Counted from the first letter of the stretch, positions 51,282 through 60,649 are shown. The stretch is DNA of 64,000 nt from Cyclobacteriaceae bacterium (GCA_028284125.1 JANQSI010000001.1:186001-250000), one strand, 5' to 3'. A program made the numbers and translations. The notes: generated by a model not told the origin, from the sequence alone.

Positions 51282-53795
51282 TTGGCTAAGAACACCTACA
51301 AAAGCAAATCAACGAAAAAAGAAAAGCCTACCATCAAATTCAATTTTTTGAAGGATAGAAAATTCCACCTCTTTGTTGGATTCTTTTTGCTGTTAGCTTC
51401 GATTTTTTTAGCAGTATCATTCATTTCCTATCTAAACAGCGGACCAGCTGACCAGAGTGTGGTCAAGGCATTTCTCGAAACAAATGTCAAGGAATCAGGC
51501 AGAGAAGTTCTGAATTCATTTGGATTGATTGGAGCTATCTCTGCACACTATTTCATTTTTCTCTGGTTTGGAATTGCGGCCTTATTAATTCCTATCTTTT
51601 TTTTCATTGCCGGTTACAGAATTGTTTGGCAAAAAACAATTGTGCCAGTCAATCGGGCTTTTAACTTTACTGTTTTCTATTTAATCTGGACCAGCCTACT
51701 AATGGGCTATTTTCTTATCCAAAATGAAGAAACGACCTTTTGGGGATTCCTTTCTGGTGGCATTGGATTTGAATTAGCGATTATTCTCGAAAGTCTGATG
51801 GGATGGGGAGCGCTACTATTCATCATTTTCGTGTTCCTAGTTTTCAACATGTACTTTTTCAACATCACCAAACTACCGGCACTTTCCAATGTTGGCGATT
51901 ATGTGATTGCTTTTTTTCAAGGATTGAAAGACGCCTTACCAAAAAAGAAAGAACCTGAGCCTGACATTTCTTCTGTCATTGAGAAAGTGAAAATGGAGGT
52001 TGAAGAAGAAGACAACTCAAAGGATGAGTCGGAAACCTGGGTAGTGAAGAAAGTACCGCCCAAAAAAGCAGAAAACAAACCGAAAGCAGATCCTGAATTC
52101 ACGATTGACCTCCCTCCCGTTACAGAAGAAAAAGAACCAGAGCCAATTACTGAGGTAATCGAAAAAGCTGATTTACCAAAAAAGGAAGCACCAGTTGAAG
52201 AGAAACCAGTAAAAAAGGACGAACCAGAACCAACGTTTGAGGTTGAAGAAAAAATTGAAGAAGCAACCACTGAGGAACAAATCAACTACGATCCCACACT
52301 TGATTTGCCGAGCTACAAATTTCCAACGCCTGCTCTTTTAAAAGAATACCCTGACAAAAACGTTCAGGTGACTAAGGATGAACTTGAACAAAACAAGGAT
52401 CGGATCATTGAAACGTTGGTCAATTTCAAGATTGGTATTTCCAGTATTAAGGCGACCATTGGTCCTACAGTTACACTATATGAAATAATTCCTGAAGCAG
52501 GTGTTAAGATTTCAAAAATCAAAAACCTGGAAGACGATATTGCTTTGAGTCTAGCCGCCTTGGGAATCAGGATCATCGCACCCATTCCAGGCAAAGGAAC
52601 TATCGGAATAGAAGTTCCTAACAAGAATCGTGAAATGGTGGATGCTCGTTCGGTCATTACCACAAGCAAATTCATGGAAAGCAAGATGGAGCTTCCAGTG
52701 GTATTAGGTAAGACTATTTCGAATGAAGTTTATGTGACGGATTTGAGCAAAATGCCTCACCTACTAATGGCTGGAGCAACCGGTCAAGGAAAATCAGTTG
52801 GGTTGAACATCATGCTAACTTCGTTGCTATATAAGAAGCATCCATCCCAATTGAAGTTTGTGTTAGTCGATCCTAAAAAAGTGGAATTGACACTTTTCAA
52901 CAAGATTGAACGACATTTCCTTGCTATGCTTCCTGATTCTGAAGAAGCTATTATAACGGATACAAAAAAAGTGGTCAACACACTCAATTCCCTTTGTATC
53001 GAGATGGATTCAAGGTATGATTTGCTCAAACTCGCAAGCTGTCGAAATCTCAAGGAGTACAACAAGAAATTTGTCGAGCGAAAGCTTAATCCAAACAAAG
53101 GTCACAGATATCTTCCCTACATAGTCTTGGTCATAGATGAGCTAGCGGACTTGATGATGACAGCAGGGAAGGAAATTGAAGCACCAATTGCCCGGTTGGC
53201 ACAGTTGGCAAGAGCGATTGGAATACACCTTATTGTCGCAACCCAACGGCCATCTGTAAACGTGATAACTGGAGTCATAAAAGCTAATTTCCCAGCCAGA
53301 CTATCTTTCAGAGTTACATCCAAAATTGATTCTAGAACTATTCTGGACACTGGAGGAGCGGATCAGTTGGTGGGTATGGGTGACATGTTGCTATCTTCAG
53401 GTTCCGATATTACCCGTCTTCAGTGTGCATTTGTGGATACGCCAGAAGTTGAGCGAATATGTGAATTTATTGGAGATCAACGAGGTTATACCACTGCCTA
53501 TATGCTTCCAGAATACGTTGGTGAAGAAGAAAGTGGGATCGGAGATGTAGATCTTTCAGATCGTGACGCACTTTTCGCAGATGCTGCCCGACTAATTGTC
53601 ATGCACCAGCAAGGGAGTACATCGTTAATTCAACGAAAAATGAAACTAGGATACAACCGTGCAGGAAGGCTAATCGACCAACTAGAAGCCGCCGGTATCG
53701 TTGGAGCCTTTGAAGGAAGCAAGGCGCGTGAAGTTTTAATTCCAGACGAACACAGTTTGGAACAGTTATTGACAGAGTTAGAAAACAAATATTGA
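51282..53795 (+). CDS. ftsK: DNA translocase FtsK
   Basis: An 837-residue septal translocase. Four N-terminal membrane helices lie near 26-50, 86-112, 127-147 and 160-195. An acidic, Pro/Lys/Glu-rich linker runs from about 220 to 340. The motor has Walker A GATGQGKSVGLN near 497 and Walker B IVLVIDELADLM near 614. The C-terminal gamma winged helix (about 765-835; LIQRKMKLGYNRAGRLIDQLE) would read KOPS-type sequences and activate XerCD. The start is TTG at 51282. The xerD gene nearby is functionally matched. The stop is close to lolA. Confidence 0.94.
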   Translation: MAKNTYKSKSTKKEKPTIKFNFLKDRKFHLFVGFFLLLASIFLAVSFISYLNSGPADQSVVKAFLETNVKESGREVLNSFGLIGAISAHYFIFLWFGIAALLIPIFFFIAGYRIVWQKTIVPVNRAFNFTVFYLIWTSLLMGYFLIQNEETTFWGFLSGGIGFELAIILESLMGWGALLFIIFVFLVFNMYFFNITKLPALSNVGDYVIAFFQGLKDALPKKKEPEPDISSVIEKVKMEVEEEDNSKDESETWVVKKVPPKKAENKPKADPEFTIDLPPVTEEKEPEPITEVIEKADLPKKEAPVEEKPVKKDEPEPTFEVEEKIEEATTEEQINYDPTLDLPSYKFPTPALLKEYPDKNVQVTKDELEQNKDRIIETLVNFKIGISSIKATIGPTVTLYEIIPEAGVKISKIKNLEDDIALSLAALGIRIIAPIPGKGTIGIEVPNKNREMVDARSVITTSKFMESKMELPVVLGKTISNEVYVTDLSKMPHLLMAGATGQGKSVGLNIMLTSLLYKKHPSQLKFVLVDPKKVELTLFNKIERHFLAMLPDSEEAIITDTKKVVNTLNSLCIEMDSRYDLLKLASCRNLKEYNKKFVERKLNPNKGHRYLPYIVLVIDELADLMMTAGKEIEAPIARLAQLARAIGIHLIVATQRPSVNVITGVIKANFPARLSFRVTSKIDSRTILDTGGADQLVGMGDMLLSSGSDITRLQCAFVDTPEVERICEFIGDQRGYTTAYMLPEYVGEEESGIGDVDLSDRDALFADAARLIVMHQQGSTSLIQRKMKLGYNRAGRLIDQLEAAGIVGAFEGSKAREVLIPDEHSLEQLLTELENKY

Positions 53796-53809
53796 AGTTA
53801 GATTTAGAA

Positions 53810-54433
53810 ATGAAATCCCTAGTACTAATTACACTGCTTGCTATCAGCACCTCGATCGTAGCACAATATGATCCTGAAGCGCTTGCAGTTCTTGATGCCA
53901 TGAGCAGCAAGTACAAAAAGATAGAAGCTTTCAAAGCCACTGTAAATCAGCAATTGACAAATAAAGCTGCTGGGCTAGACGAATCGTTCTCGATGGGAAT
54001 CACTGTCAAGGGCGATAAATTTATGTTGGAAGCTTCCGACCAAAAGATTTTTAATAATGGCACTGATGTTTATACCTACAGCGAAGAGCTCGGAGAAGTT
54101 ACCATCAGCACATATGACCCTTCTGAGCAAGAAATCAACCTTAGCAATGTCTATGATTTATATAAAGAAGGATTCAAATATGCCTTAATCTCTAAAATGG
54201 CAAATGGAGTTAGAGTAATAGAATTAGATCCGGAAAGTCGAGATAAGTCCTATTTTAAAATTCGGATGAACATTAACAGCCAAGACGAAATTGAGTCGTT
54301 CATCGTTTTCGAAAGAACAAACAACATTTATACCTATTCAATCGAGGGATTTGAAGAAATATCGATCGATGACAGTTTTTTCACGTTTGACACGTCGAAG
54401 TATCCAAACGTAGAAGTCATCGATTTTCGCTAA
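53810..54433 (+). CDS. lolA: Outer-membrane lipoprotein carrier protein LolA-like
   Basis: A 207-residue periplasmic protein with a signal peptide (KSLVLITLLAISTSIVAQ). The half-barrel LolA fold is indicated by LDAMSSKYKKIEAFKATVNQQL, GITVKGDKFMLEA, and GTDVYTYSEELGEVTISTYD. It ferries lipoproteins to the outer membrane. The frame extends to a TTG at 53792 overlapping the ftsK stop, but the ATG at 53810 gives a proper signal peptide. Confidence 0.88.
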   Translation: MKSLVLITLLAISTSIVAQYDPEALAVLDAMSSKYKKIEAFKATVNQQLTNKAAGLDESFSMGITVKGDKFMLEASDQKIFNNGTDVYTYSEELGEVTISTYDPSEQEINLSNVYDLYKEGFKYALISKMANGVRVIELDPESRDKSYFKIRMNINSQDEIESFIVFERTNNIYTYSIEGFEEISIDDSFFTFDTSKYPNVEVIDFR

Positions 54434-54458
54434 ATAGAGACAATCCCAAATAAAAAGA

Positions 54459-54466
54459 TACCTTTG
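54459..54466 (+). promoter_or_regulatory. Candidate -7 promoter element for the RRM gene
   Basis: TACCTTTG matches the TAnnTTTG consensus and lies 52 bases upstream of the RRM protein ATG, leaving a leader of about 45 bases. No clear TTG -33 box is seen. Confidence 0.4.
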
Positions 54467-54518
54467 CCACACATTCAGAATAACTGAATGGATATTTTTT
54501 ATTTTTTTAACTGTATTA

Positions 54519-54764
54519 ATGAACATTTTTGTAGCCAAGCTTAACTATGCAACTTCAGAAGACGCATTGAGAAGCGCATTTGAGGAATTCGGTACTGTGG
54601 ATTCCGCTAAAATTATTATGGATCGTGACACACAGCGATCAAAAGGATTCGGGTTTGTAGAAATGCCTAATGATGATGAAGCCAATCAAGCTATTTCTAG
54701 CCTGAATGAAACTGAAATTGATGGCAGAACCATTGTCGTCAAAGTAGCAAACTCAAGAGACTAA
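54519..54764 (+). CDS. RRM-type RNA-binding protein
   Basis: An 81-residue single RNA-recognition motif. RNP2 is IFVAKL at residues 3-8 and RNP1 KGFGFVEM near 43-50, both with the aromatic RNA-stacking residues (Phe4 in RNP2; Phe in RNP1). Such small RRM proteins are common in Bacteroidota and in cyanobacteria and bind mRNA or act in cold response. Own promoter candidate and own terminator, so monocistronic. Confidence 0.93.
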   Translation: MNIFVAKLNYATSEDALRSAFEEFGTVDSAKIIMDRDTQRSKGFGFVEMPNDDEANQAISSLNETEIDGRTIVVKVANSRD

Positions 54765-54781
54765 AATCTAAATTATTATAT

Positions 54782-54821
54782 TGCTCATGTGAATTATTTT
54801 CACATGAGCATTGTTTTTTTC
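54782..54821 (+). terminator. Intrinsic terminator after the RRM gene
   Basis: TGCTCATGTGAA (54782-54793) pairs perfectly with TTCACATGAGCA (54799-54810) around a 5-base loop; the run TTGTTTTTTTC follows. Confidence 0.92.
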
Positions 54822-54862
54822 TTACTATATTATCTGAAAATCAGATTTAAACAGAATTTATT

Positions 54863-55078
54863 TTGGCAAGACCCGCAACTACACCGGTAAAATTAAAAGA
54901 AGGTTATTACCTCGAACTTCGCCATAAAGGGGAAAGAAAAGGTATCAAAATCAGAAGCGAGACTATTTCTGAACTTCACCAGTCCATAAAGAAGTATGAG
55001 AAATTATACGACGTTCATTTCTATGGAGAAGTGAAAAAAGGCAAAGTCGTAAACGATAAACTTCCTGAGCTCAAATAG
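54863..55078 (+). CDS. Small conserved hypothetical protein
   Basis: A 71-residue basic protein with TTG start (MARPATTPVKLKEGYYLELRH). It is predicted as a small alpha/beta unit: strands YYLELRHKG and GIKIRSETIS, helix LHQSIKKYEKLY, strand VHFYGEV. No family recognised; codon use and charge pattern look genuine. An ATCTGA-AAA-TCAGAT palindrome lies at 54832-54846, just upstream. It precedes pyrF by 73 bases. Confidence 0.6.
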   Translation: MARPATTPVKLKEGYYLELRHKGERKGIKIRSETISELHQSIKKYEKLYDVHFYGEVKKGKVVNDKLPELK

Positions 55079-55151
55079 GAATTTTCAATATTTGCAAAAA
55101 CGTCTAGGTTAAGGGAAATTATTATCTTCACGCAACCCTAATCCTTCACCT

Positions 55152-55967
55152 ATGACTCGACTTCAACTCTATGATAAAATAAGGGATAAAGAATCATTCC
55201 TTTGCGTGGGGCTTGATACCGATATCACAAAAATCCCTAAACATCTTCTCAAAGAAGACGATCCGGTTTTTTCTTTTAACAAGCAGATCATTGATGCAAC
55301 ACATCAATACGCTGTTGCCTACAAACCCAATATTGCCTTTTACGAAGCTCAAGGCACTAAGGGCTGGGAATCTTTGGAAAAAACCATGGAATACATTCCC
55401 GATAACATTTTCACAATAGCTGATGCAAAACGTGCAGATATTGGGAACACTTCAGCGATGTATGCCAAGGCTTTCTTTGAAAAAATGAATTTCGATTCGA
55501 TCACGGTGTCTCCCTATATGGGACATGATTCAATCAAGCCGTTTCTGGAATTTGATCGCAAGTGGGTGATCATACTTGCTGCCACTTCTAATGCTGGATC
55601 ATTCGATTTCCAAAATCTATTAGTAGAAGATGGAAGTGAAAGCCTTCACGAGCGAGTAATCAGGAAAAGTTCGGAATGGGGAAATAAAAACAACACGATG
55701 TATGTGGTTGGCGCAACAAGAGTAGAATCTTTGGTCAATATCAGACGGCTAATTCCTGATCATTTCTTGTTGATTCCTGGCGTTGGCGCTCAAGGAGGTG
55801 ATCTACATTCGGTATGCCACTATGGAATGAACTCGAGATGTGGACTTTTGGTAAATGCCTCAAGATCAATACTGTACGCTGACTCCTCTCCCAATTTTGC
55901 TGAAGCAGCCGGAGCTGAAGCCAAAAAATTAAGTGTACAGATGGCTCAACACCTCCAAAACATGTAG
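55152..55967 (+). CDS. pyrF: Orotidine 5'-phosphate decarboxylase
   Basis: A 271-residue OMP decarboxylase of the longer group II type. [16 protein letters not shown] near 17-32, [15 protein letters not shown] near 56-70, the catalytic [15 protein letters not shown] (K-D pair) near 95-109, and [12 protein letters not shown] near 208-219 with the phosphate site. Completes UMP synthesis together with pyrD 4 kb upstream. Followed after 21 bases by a DUF2851 gene. Confidence 0.94.
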   Translation: MTRLQLYDKIRDKESFLCVGLDTDITKIPKHLLKEDDPVFSFNKQIIDATHQYAVAYKPNIAFYEAQGTKGWESLEKTMEYIPDNIFTIADAKRADIGNTSAMYAKAFFEKMNFDSITVSPYMGHDSIKPFLEFDRKWVIILAATSNAGSFDFQNLLVEDGSESLHERVIRKSSEWGNKNNTMYVVGATRVESLVNIRRLIPDHFLLIPGVGAQGGDLHSVCHYGMNSRCGLLVNASRSILYADSSPNFAEAAGAEAKKLSVQMAQHLQNM

Positions 55968-55988
55968 AGACTTTCTATCTTGGTGGAG

Positions 55989-57254
55989 ATGGATGAACAA
56001 TTTCTTCACCACGTATGGAAATTTCAAAAACTTCAAGGCAGGCTAAAAACAACTTGTGGTCAGGAGATAATCGTGATCAATCAAGGAAATCACAATCACA
56101 ACTCAGGGCCCGATTTTGAAGAAGCACGAATAAAAATTGGTGATATTGAATGGGTCGGGCAAATTGAAATTCATGTCGATTCTTCCAATTGGCAAGCACA
56201 CAAACATCATTTAGATAAGGCTTATGAAAATGTGATCCTTCATGTCGTTTGGAAACATGATAAGGAAGTGCTTTTGAATGGCTCGCCAATCCCAACATTG
56301 GAGATCAATGATTTAATCAATCAAGATGAATACATGAATTATCAAGCGTTCATCAACCAAAAGAAGGACATTCTTTGCCAAGAGCAATTAACTAATGTCT
56401 CTTCCTTGAATTTCACCAATCTCTTAGATCGGATGATGGTTGAACGATTGGAGCAGAAAGCGGAAGAAATTCTTGATTTAGTTAACTCTAAAAAAGCGGA
56501 TTGGGAAGAAATTACTTATCTAAGTCTTGCCAAGAATTTTGGTTTTTCGGTAAACAAAGAACCTTTTCTAACAATGGCTGCTTATTTACCTCACAAGGTG
56601 ATTTCTAAAAATACGAGTAATGCCAAATCAATTGAAGCTTTGATTTTTGGGCAGGCGGGTTTTCTTGAAGGCGAAATCGACAATTATCATCAAGTGCTCA
56701 AAAAGGAATATGAATTCCTTAAAAGCAAATTCCAGCTACAAAGCAAACTGACCAAATCGATGTGGAAATTTGGAAGAATGCGTCCATCTAATATTCCGAC
56801 AGTGCGGCTTGCTCAATTTGCGAGTCTGCTCTACAAGAATGATCGATTATTTTCAAAATTGATTGAAATTGATGACCCAAAAGAAGTGCCAAAACAGTTT
56901 GAATTTGATGTAAGCGAATATTGGAATACTCATTATGATTTTGGCAAAGTCCGAAAGAAAAAAGGTGGCAAAATGGGAAGTTCAAGCATTGATAATTTGA
57001 TCATTAATACCATTGCTCCACTCCTTGCTGCTTACAGTATCTACATGGATGATCGGTCATACATGGAGAAGGGTATTCGAATTCTGGAGGTACTTCGGCC
57101 TGAAAACAACAACATCACAAAGAAATGGACCGCTGTTGATAGAGCTCCCAAAAGTGCTTTCGACTCTCAATCATTGATTGGTCTTTACAAGAATTACTGT
57201 TCAAAAAAGAAGTGTCTGGACTGTAGTATTGGGGTTGAAATCCTTGGCAGATGA
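55989..57254 (+). CDS. DUF2851 family protein
   Basis: A 421-residue protein with the family start FLHHVWKFQKLQGRLKTTCGQEIIVINQGNHNHNSGPDFEEARIKIG and an HVDSSNWQAHKHHLDKAYENVILHVVW segment near 62-88. Members are widespread in Bacteroidota with no known function; the conserved acidic/His region suggests a nuclease-like or hydrolase-like fold, but this is a guess. C-terminal Cys pair KKKCLDCSIG may bind metal. ATGA overlap with the next membrane protein. Confidence 0.88.
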   Translation: MDEQFLHHVWKFQKLQGRLKTTCGQEIIVINQGNHNHNSGPDFEEARIKIGDIEWVGQIEIHVDSSNWQAHKHHLDKAYENVILHVVWKHDKEVLLNGSPIPTLEINDLINQDEYMNYQAFINQKKDILCQEQLTNVSSLNFTNLLDRMMVERLEQKAEEILDLVNSKKADWEEITYLSLAKNFGFSVNKEPFLTMAAYLPHKVISKNTSNAKSIEALIFGQAGFLEGEIDNYHQVLKKEYEFLKSKFQLQSKLTKSMWKFGRMRPSNIPTVRLAQFASLLYKNDRLFSKLIEIDDPKEVPKQFEFDVSEYWNTHYDFGKVRKKKGGKMGSSSIDNLIINTIAPLLAAYSIYMDDRSYMEKGIRILEVLRPENNNITKKWTAVDRAPKSAFDSQSLIGLYKNYCSKKKCLDCSIGVEILGR

Positions 57255-58465
57255 TATTTTGGGTTGGAAATATCGTCTTTCTTGGCACCATCGTCTTTTT
57301 ACTTTATAAGAATACCCGGACGGAATTATCGACCTTTACTTTCACTACTGCCCTAGTTCTCCGAATCCTGGCCGGCATTGCTACTGGCTTGATATTTTAT
57401 AAGCTTTATCCAGGAGGGGACAGTTTTGGTTTCTTCAACACTGCTTTAGTAGCGCTCGAAGAGAATTCGTATTGGTCAATTATTTCTGGGAATTTTGAAA
57501 CGGAAAGGTATTCGAATCAGCCCCGAGTTATCTTTTTTATTCAAATCCTGAGTGGTGTTGTCCATTTATCCGGAGATTCCTATTGGATTTCCATCTTTTA
57601 TTTTTCACTCATAAGCTTTGTTGCATCCATCTATTTCGTTGTTCAATTCAACAGAATTTTTCCTACATACAAAAAACTCACTTACATCTGCTTTCTGTAC
57701 CTCCCTTCGGTTCTCTTTTGGTCGTCAGGGATTCTTAAAGATACCATCTCATATAGTGCGTTCATTATTGCAATAGTCCTTGCTTTGAAATTCTATAAAG
57801 AAGATAAATTCAAGTTTTGGGAAATAGCATTGGGGGCTGTTTCATTACTTGTGTTGTTTAAGATCAAACATTACCTCTTGATTATCTATCTGATGTTCGC
57901 TGGGATTGTTATCAGTATTTATTTCTTCAAAAAACTGAACGGGGCTTTAAGGTGGTCTTTATCTATCTCAACAGTAATAGTTTTTTTGGTATTGACTCAG
58001 TTCGTTCATCCATACTTAACTGTTTCCAGAATCCCACAAACCATTTTTGATAACAATCAAACCATCACATCACGGACAAGAATTGAAAATCAATTGGATA
58101 TTTTAGTGACTGAGCCATCTTGGAAATCAGTTCTCCACGAAGTACCAAAATCTGCTTATACTGGGCTATTTCGCCCAACCATTTTTGACAAAACCCCAAT
58201 TGTTGGTATTGGACATAAAATCGAGAATTTCATTCTAGTAAGTCTCGGCTTTTTCACGTTATTGATCTTAATCAAGCGAAAACCAGAAATCAATTGGGAG
58301 TTGATTTTACCAGCAGTTTTCTGCATTGGAGTTTTAGCAACACTAATGGCAATGACAACTCCAAATCTCGGTACGCTCGTTCGATATAGAAATGCTTACC
58401 TACCATTTCTATTCCTACTTCTTGGCCTGTTGCCTTTTCAATACCTGACTTCAAAATCGAGCTAA
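57251..58465 (+). CDS. Polytopic membrane protein, O-antigen polymerase/glycosyltransferase-like
   Basis: A 404-residue protein with about ten hydrophobic helices and a periplasmic segment rich in polar residues near 260-310. A DSFGFFN motif near 57-63, after the second helix, recalls acidic loop motifs of GT-C or Wzy-like proteins, but no defining signature is complete. It lies between DUF2851 (ATGA overlap) and a NeuD-like acetyltransferase, so a role in surface polysaccharide assembly is plausible. Family not firmly recognised. Confidence 0.65.
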   Translation: MIFWVGNIVFLGTIVFLLYKNTRTELSTFTFTTALVLRILAGIATGLIFYKLYPGGDSFGFFNTALVALEENSYWSIISGNFETERYSNQPRVIFFIQILSGVVHLSGDSYWISIFYFSLISFVASIYFVVQFNRIFPTYKKLTYICFLYLPSVLFWSSGILKDTISYSAFIIAIVLALKFYKEDKFKFWEIALGAVSLLVLFKIKHYLLIIYLMFAGIVISIYFFKKLNGALRWSLSISTVIVFLVLTQFVHPYLTVSRIPQTIFDNNQTITSRTRIENQLDILVTEPSWKSVLHEVPKSAYTGLFRPTIFDKTPIVGIGHKIENFILVSLGFFTLLILIKRKPEINWELILPAVFCIGVLATLMAMTTPNLGTLVRYRNAYLPFLFLLLGLLPFQYLTSKSS

Positions 58466-58472
58466 GAATCGC

Positions 58473-58480
58473 TACTTTTG
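58473..58480 (+). promoter_or_regulatory. Candidate -7 promoter element for the NeuD-like gene
   Basis: TACTTTTG matches TAnnTTTG and lies 18 bases upstream of the ATG at 58499, just after the upstream stop. The -33 box is not clear. Confidence 0.35.
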
Positions 58481-58498
58481 CGCCCTTATTGAATTTTG

Positions 58499-59137
58499 AT
58501 GGAAAAACCAGTAATTATATTCGGGTCAACAGGTATTGCCAAGGCCGCACTTGAAATCTTCAACAGTAATGAAATCGTTGTATATGGATTTCTTGATGAT
58601 GACAAGACCACTCATAATGAAGAGATCAACAGTGTGTTAGTATTAGGGTCGACGGATGATCATGGATTCTTGAAACTCATTGGCCAAAAGTGTGAAGCTT
58701 TCGTCGCAACGGACGACAACAAATTGCGAAAAAAATATGTAGAATACCTCATGGAAACACGTAAGGTGATGCCTGTCAACGCCATTCATCAATCTGCTAC
58801 GATTTCGGAATCATCAATTATCGGCCATGGAAATTTCATCAATGCCGGAGCAATTCTTTCCAACGATTCGGAAATCGGTCATCACAACGTTATCAACTCA
58901 AAAGTCTTGATTGAACAGGAAGTGTCCATTGGAGATTTCGTACAGATTGGGGCCGGAAGTATTGTCAATTCTGGAGTAACCATTGAAGAAGGGGCTTTCA
59001 TTGGCTCTGGTGTGACCATCGTATCAGGAGTTACAATCGAAAAAAATGCTCGAATCGGAGCAGGCTCTGTTGTCGTCGGAAATGTGGAAAAAGGTCAAAC
59101 GGTATTTGGGAATCCAGCGGTTGAGGTCAGTAAATAG
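58499..59137 (+). CDS. NeuD/PglD-type sugar O- or N-acetyltransferase
   Basis: A 212-residue two-domain enzyme. The N-terminal Rossmann-like part (about 1-80) starts KPVIIFGSTGIAKAALEIF. The C-terminal left-handed beta-helix (about 90-210) has hexapeptide repeats (IGHGNFINAGAILSNDSEIG; IGSGVTIVSGVTIEKNARIG) and ends VVVGNVEKGQTVFGNPA, the acyl-CoA site. Used for sialic-acid-like or bacillosamine-type sugars in surface glycans. The ATG at 58499 is preferred to an adjacent TTG. Confidence 0.9.
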   Translation: MEKPVIIFGSTGIAKAALEIFNSNEIVVYGFLDDDKTTHNEEINSVLVLGSTDDHGFLKLIGQKCEAFVATDDNKLRKKYVEYLMETRKVMPVNAIHQSATISESSIIGHGNFINAGAILSNDSEIGHHNVINSKVLIEQEVSIGDFVQIGAGSIVNSGVTIEEGAFIGSGVTIVSGVTIEKNARIGAGSVVVGNVEKGQTVFGNPAVEVSK

Positions 59138-59146
59138 TCTATAGTT

Positions 59147-59555
59147 AAAAGTCGAAAGTGAAAAGAGGATGAATAATTTCCGAGACTTGAAAGTTTGGCA
59201 GAGAGCCATTAACCTAGCCACTGAAATTTATTCCATAACAAAATCATTCCCGGAAACAGAAAAATTTGGATTGACTTCCCAACTTCAAAGGGCCGCTGTT
59301 TCGGTCAGTTCGAATATCGCTGAAGGAAGTGGAAGACAAACCAAAGCTGATTTTAGAAGTTTCTTGTCTTATTCACTTGGGTCACTTTATGAAATTGAGA
59401 GTCAGCTTACGATTGCTAATAATTTAGGGTATGTTACCAATAATGACTTTCAATCCATGATTGAGGAGGTAATTGAAATTCAAAAAATGACCCATTCACT
59501 AAGATCGAAACTATAATCTCTTTCTACTAATTACTTACCACTTTCAACTACTTTT
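59147..59555. repeat. Imperfect inverted repeats flanking the four-helix-bundle gene
   Basis: AAAAGTCGAAAGTG (59147-59160) lies 8 bases before the gene start, and CACTTTCAACTACTTTT (59539-59555), the inverse of AAAAGT-AGTT-GAAAGTG, lies 22 bases after its stop. The two arms agree except for a C versus AGTT insertion, giving a small bounded cassette. Confidence 0.55.
59169..59516 (+). CDS. Four-helix-bundle protein (S23/TIGR02436 family)
   Basis: A 115-residue helical protein: FRDLKVWQRAINLATEIYSITKSFP, LTSQLQRAAVSVSSNIAEGSGRQTKADFRSFLSYSLGSLYEIESQL and EEVIEIQKMTHSLRSKL are the standard family blocks. Relatives are found in 23S rRNA intervening sequences and, more distantly, as accessory proteins of diversity-generating retroelements. 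Neither context is present here. It stands alone between polysaccharide and tRNA-modification genes, flanked by inverted repeats, suggesting it moves as a small cassette. Function unknown. Confidence 0.9.
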   Translation: MNNFRDLKVWQRAINLATEIYSITKSFPETEKFGLTSQLQRAAVSVSSNIAEGSGRQTKADFRSFLSYSLGSLYEIESQLTIANNLGYVTNNDFQSMIEEVIEIQKMTHSLRSKL

Positions 59556-59591
59556 GCTTCGCAAAAATCAAAACACCCTGCTGAAACAGGG
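59554..59591 (+). terminator. Two small hairpins before trhO
   Basis: TTTTGC-TTC-GCAAAA (59554-59566 region) and CCCTG-CTGAAA-CAGGG (59576-59591) follow the four-helix gene and precede the trhO ATG at 59600 by 8 bases. They may end the upstream transcript or shape the trhO leader. Confidence 0.4.
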
Positions 59592-59599
59592 CACGTTTT

Positions 59600-60574
59600 A
59601 TGGAACATTACGTATTACTTTACTACTGCTACACGCAGATAGAAAACCCTGAAGTATTTAGGGAAGAACATCATCAGCTTTGTTTAGATCTCGATCTGAG
59701 AGGCAGAATTATTGTTGCTTCAGAAGGATTGAATGGTACCGTTTCGGGATCGCAAAAAGCTTGCGAAGCGTATATGGAAGCGGTAACAAGTGATCCTCGA
59801 TTCGCTCATTGTGAATTCAAAGTTGATGTGAATGACCAGCCTGCTTTTCAAAAACTTCATGTGAGGCTTAAGTCAGAAATTGTCCATTCATCTTTATCAC
59901 ATGTAGATCCAACACAGAAGACCGGCGAATACATCGAGCCTGAAGAGTTTCGAAAGGTACTCGAAGAAGAAGATGAAGATACGATCATTCTCGATGTTCG
60001 TTCGAACTACGAACACATGATTGGAAAGTTCAAGAATGCAGTAACGTTGGACATTGACAACTTCCGAGATTTTCCCGACAAAATTGCCGAGCTCAAAAAA
60101 TATAAGGATAAAAAAGTGATCACCTATTGCACAGGCGGAATCAAGTGTGAAAAAGCCAGCGCCTATCTTTTGGAGCAAGGTTTTGAGAATGTCTACCAAC
60201 TTCATGGCGGCATCATAAAATACGGTTTAGAGGCTGAGGGAAAAGATTTTGAAGGTAAGTGCTATGTGTTCGACAACCGGATTGTCAAAGACGTCAATAG
60301 CGTTAACCCTACTACAATCTCTAAATGTTATGTAACCGGTGAGCCTTCCGATCGAATGGTAAATTGCGCCAACCCACATTGCAACAAGCATATTCCAATG
60401 AGTGAAGAAGGTGCAAAAATCTACAATGGGTGTTGCTCAGCTGAATGTCAGAAAAACCCAGATGCTCGACCATATGATGGAACCGGATTTTATCAAAAAG
60501 AGCTCAATGGCTACAATCCAAATAAGGATTCGAAAAGGCTAGATTCTGAAAATCAAAAGATCAAAACAACATAA
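59600..60574 (+). CDS. trhO: Oxygen-dependent tRNA uridine(34) hydroxylase (rhodanese-like)
   Basis: A 324-residue YceA/TrhO protein. N-terminal domain (about 1-100) with GRIIVASEGLNGTVSGS; rhodanese domain (about 110-215) with the active-site Cys loop YCTGGIKCEKAS; C-terminal Cys/His cluster (MVNCANPHCNKHIP ... GCCSAECQK), probably zinc-binding. It makes 5-hydroxyuridine at tRNA position 34. Cytoplasmic, apparently monocistronic. Confidence 0.93.
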   Translation: MEHYVLLYYCYTQIENPEVFREEHHQLCLDLDLRGRIIVASEGLNGTVSGSQKACEAYMEAVTSDPRFAHCEFKVDVNDQPAFQKLHVRLKSEIVHSSLSHVDPTQKTGEYIEPEEFRKVLEEEDEDTIILDVRSNYEHMIGKFKNAVTLDIDNFRDFPDKIAELKKYKDKKVITYCTGGIKCEKASAYLLEQGFENVYQLHGGIIKYGLEAEGKDFEGKCYVFDNRIVKDVNSVNPTTISKCYVTGEPSDRMVNCANPHCNKHIPMSEEGAKIYNGCCSAECQKNPDARPYDGTGFYQKELNGYNPNKDSKRLDSENQKIKTT

Positions 60575-60649
60575 GTCAAGCAATCACAAATTTCAAATTC
60601 CTAAGCTTAGAATTTATCATTACTAATTTGGTGCTTAATTGTTTGAATA

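Noticed and set aside
51917-52285. 122-codon Ser/Phe-rich minus-strand frame
   Set aside because: Complement of the FtsK Glu/Lys/Pro linker; the composition is a consequence of the linker codons.
59169-59516. Four-helix protein as an Avd of a diversity-generating retroelement
   Set aside because: No reverse transcriptase or template/variable repeat pair is present nearby.
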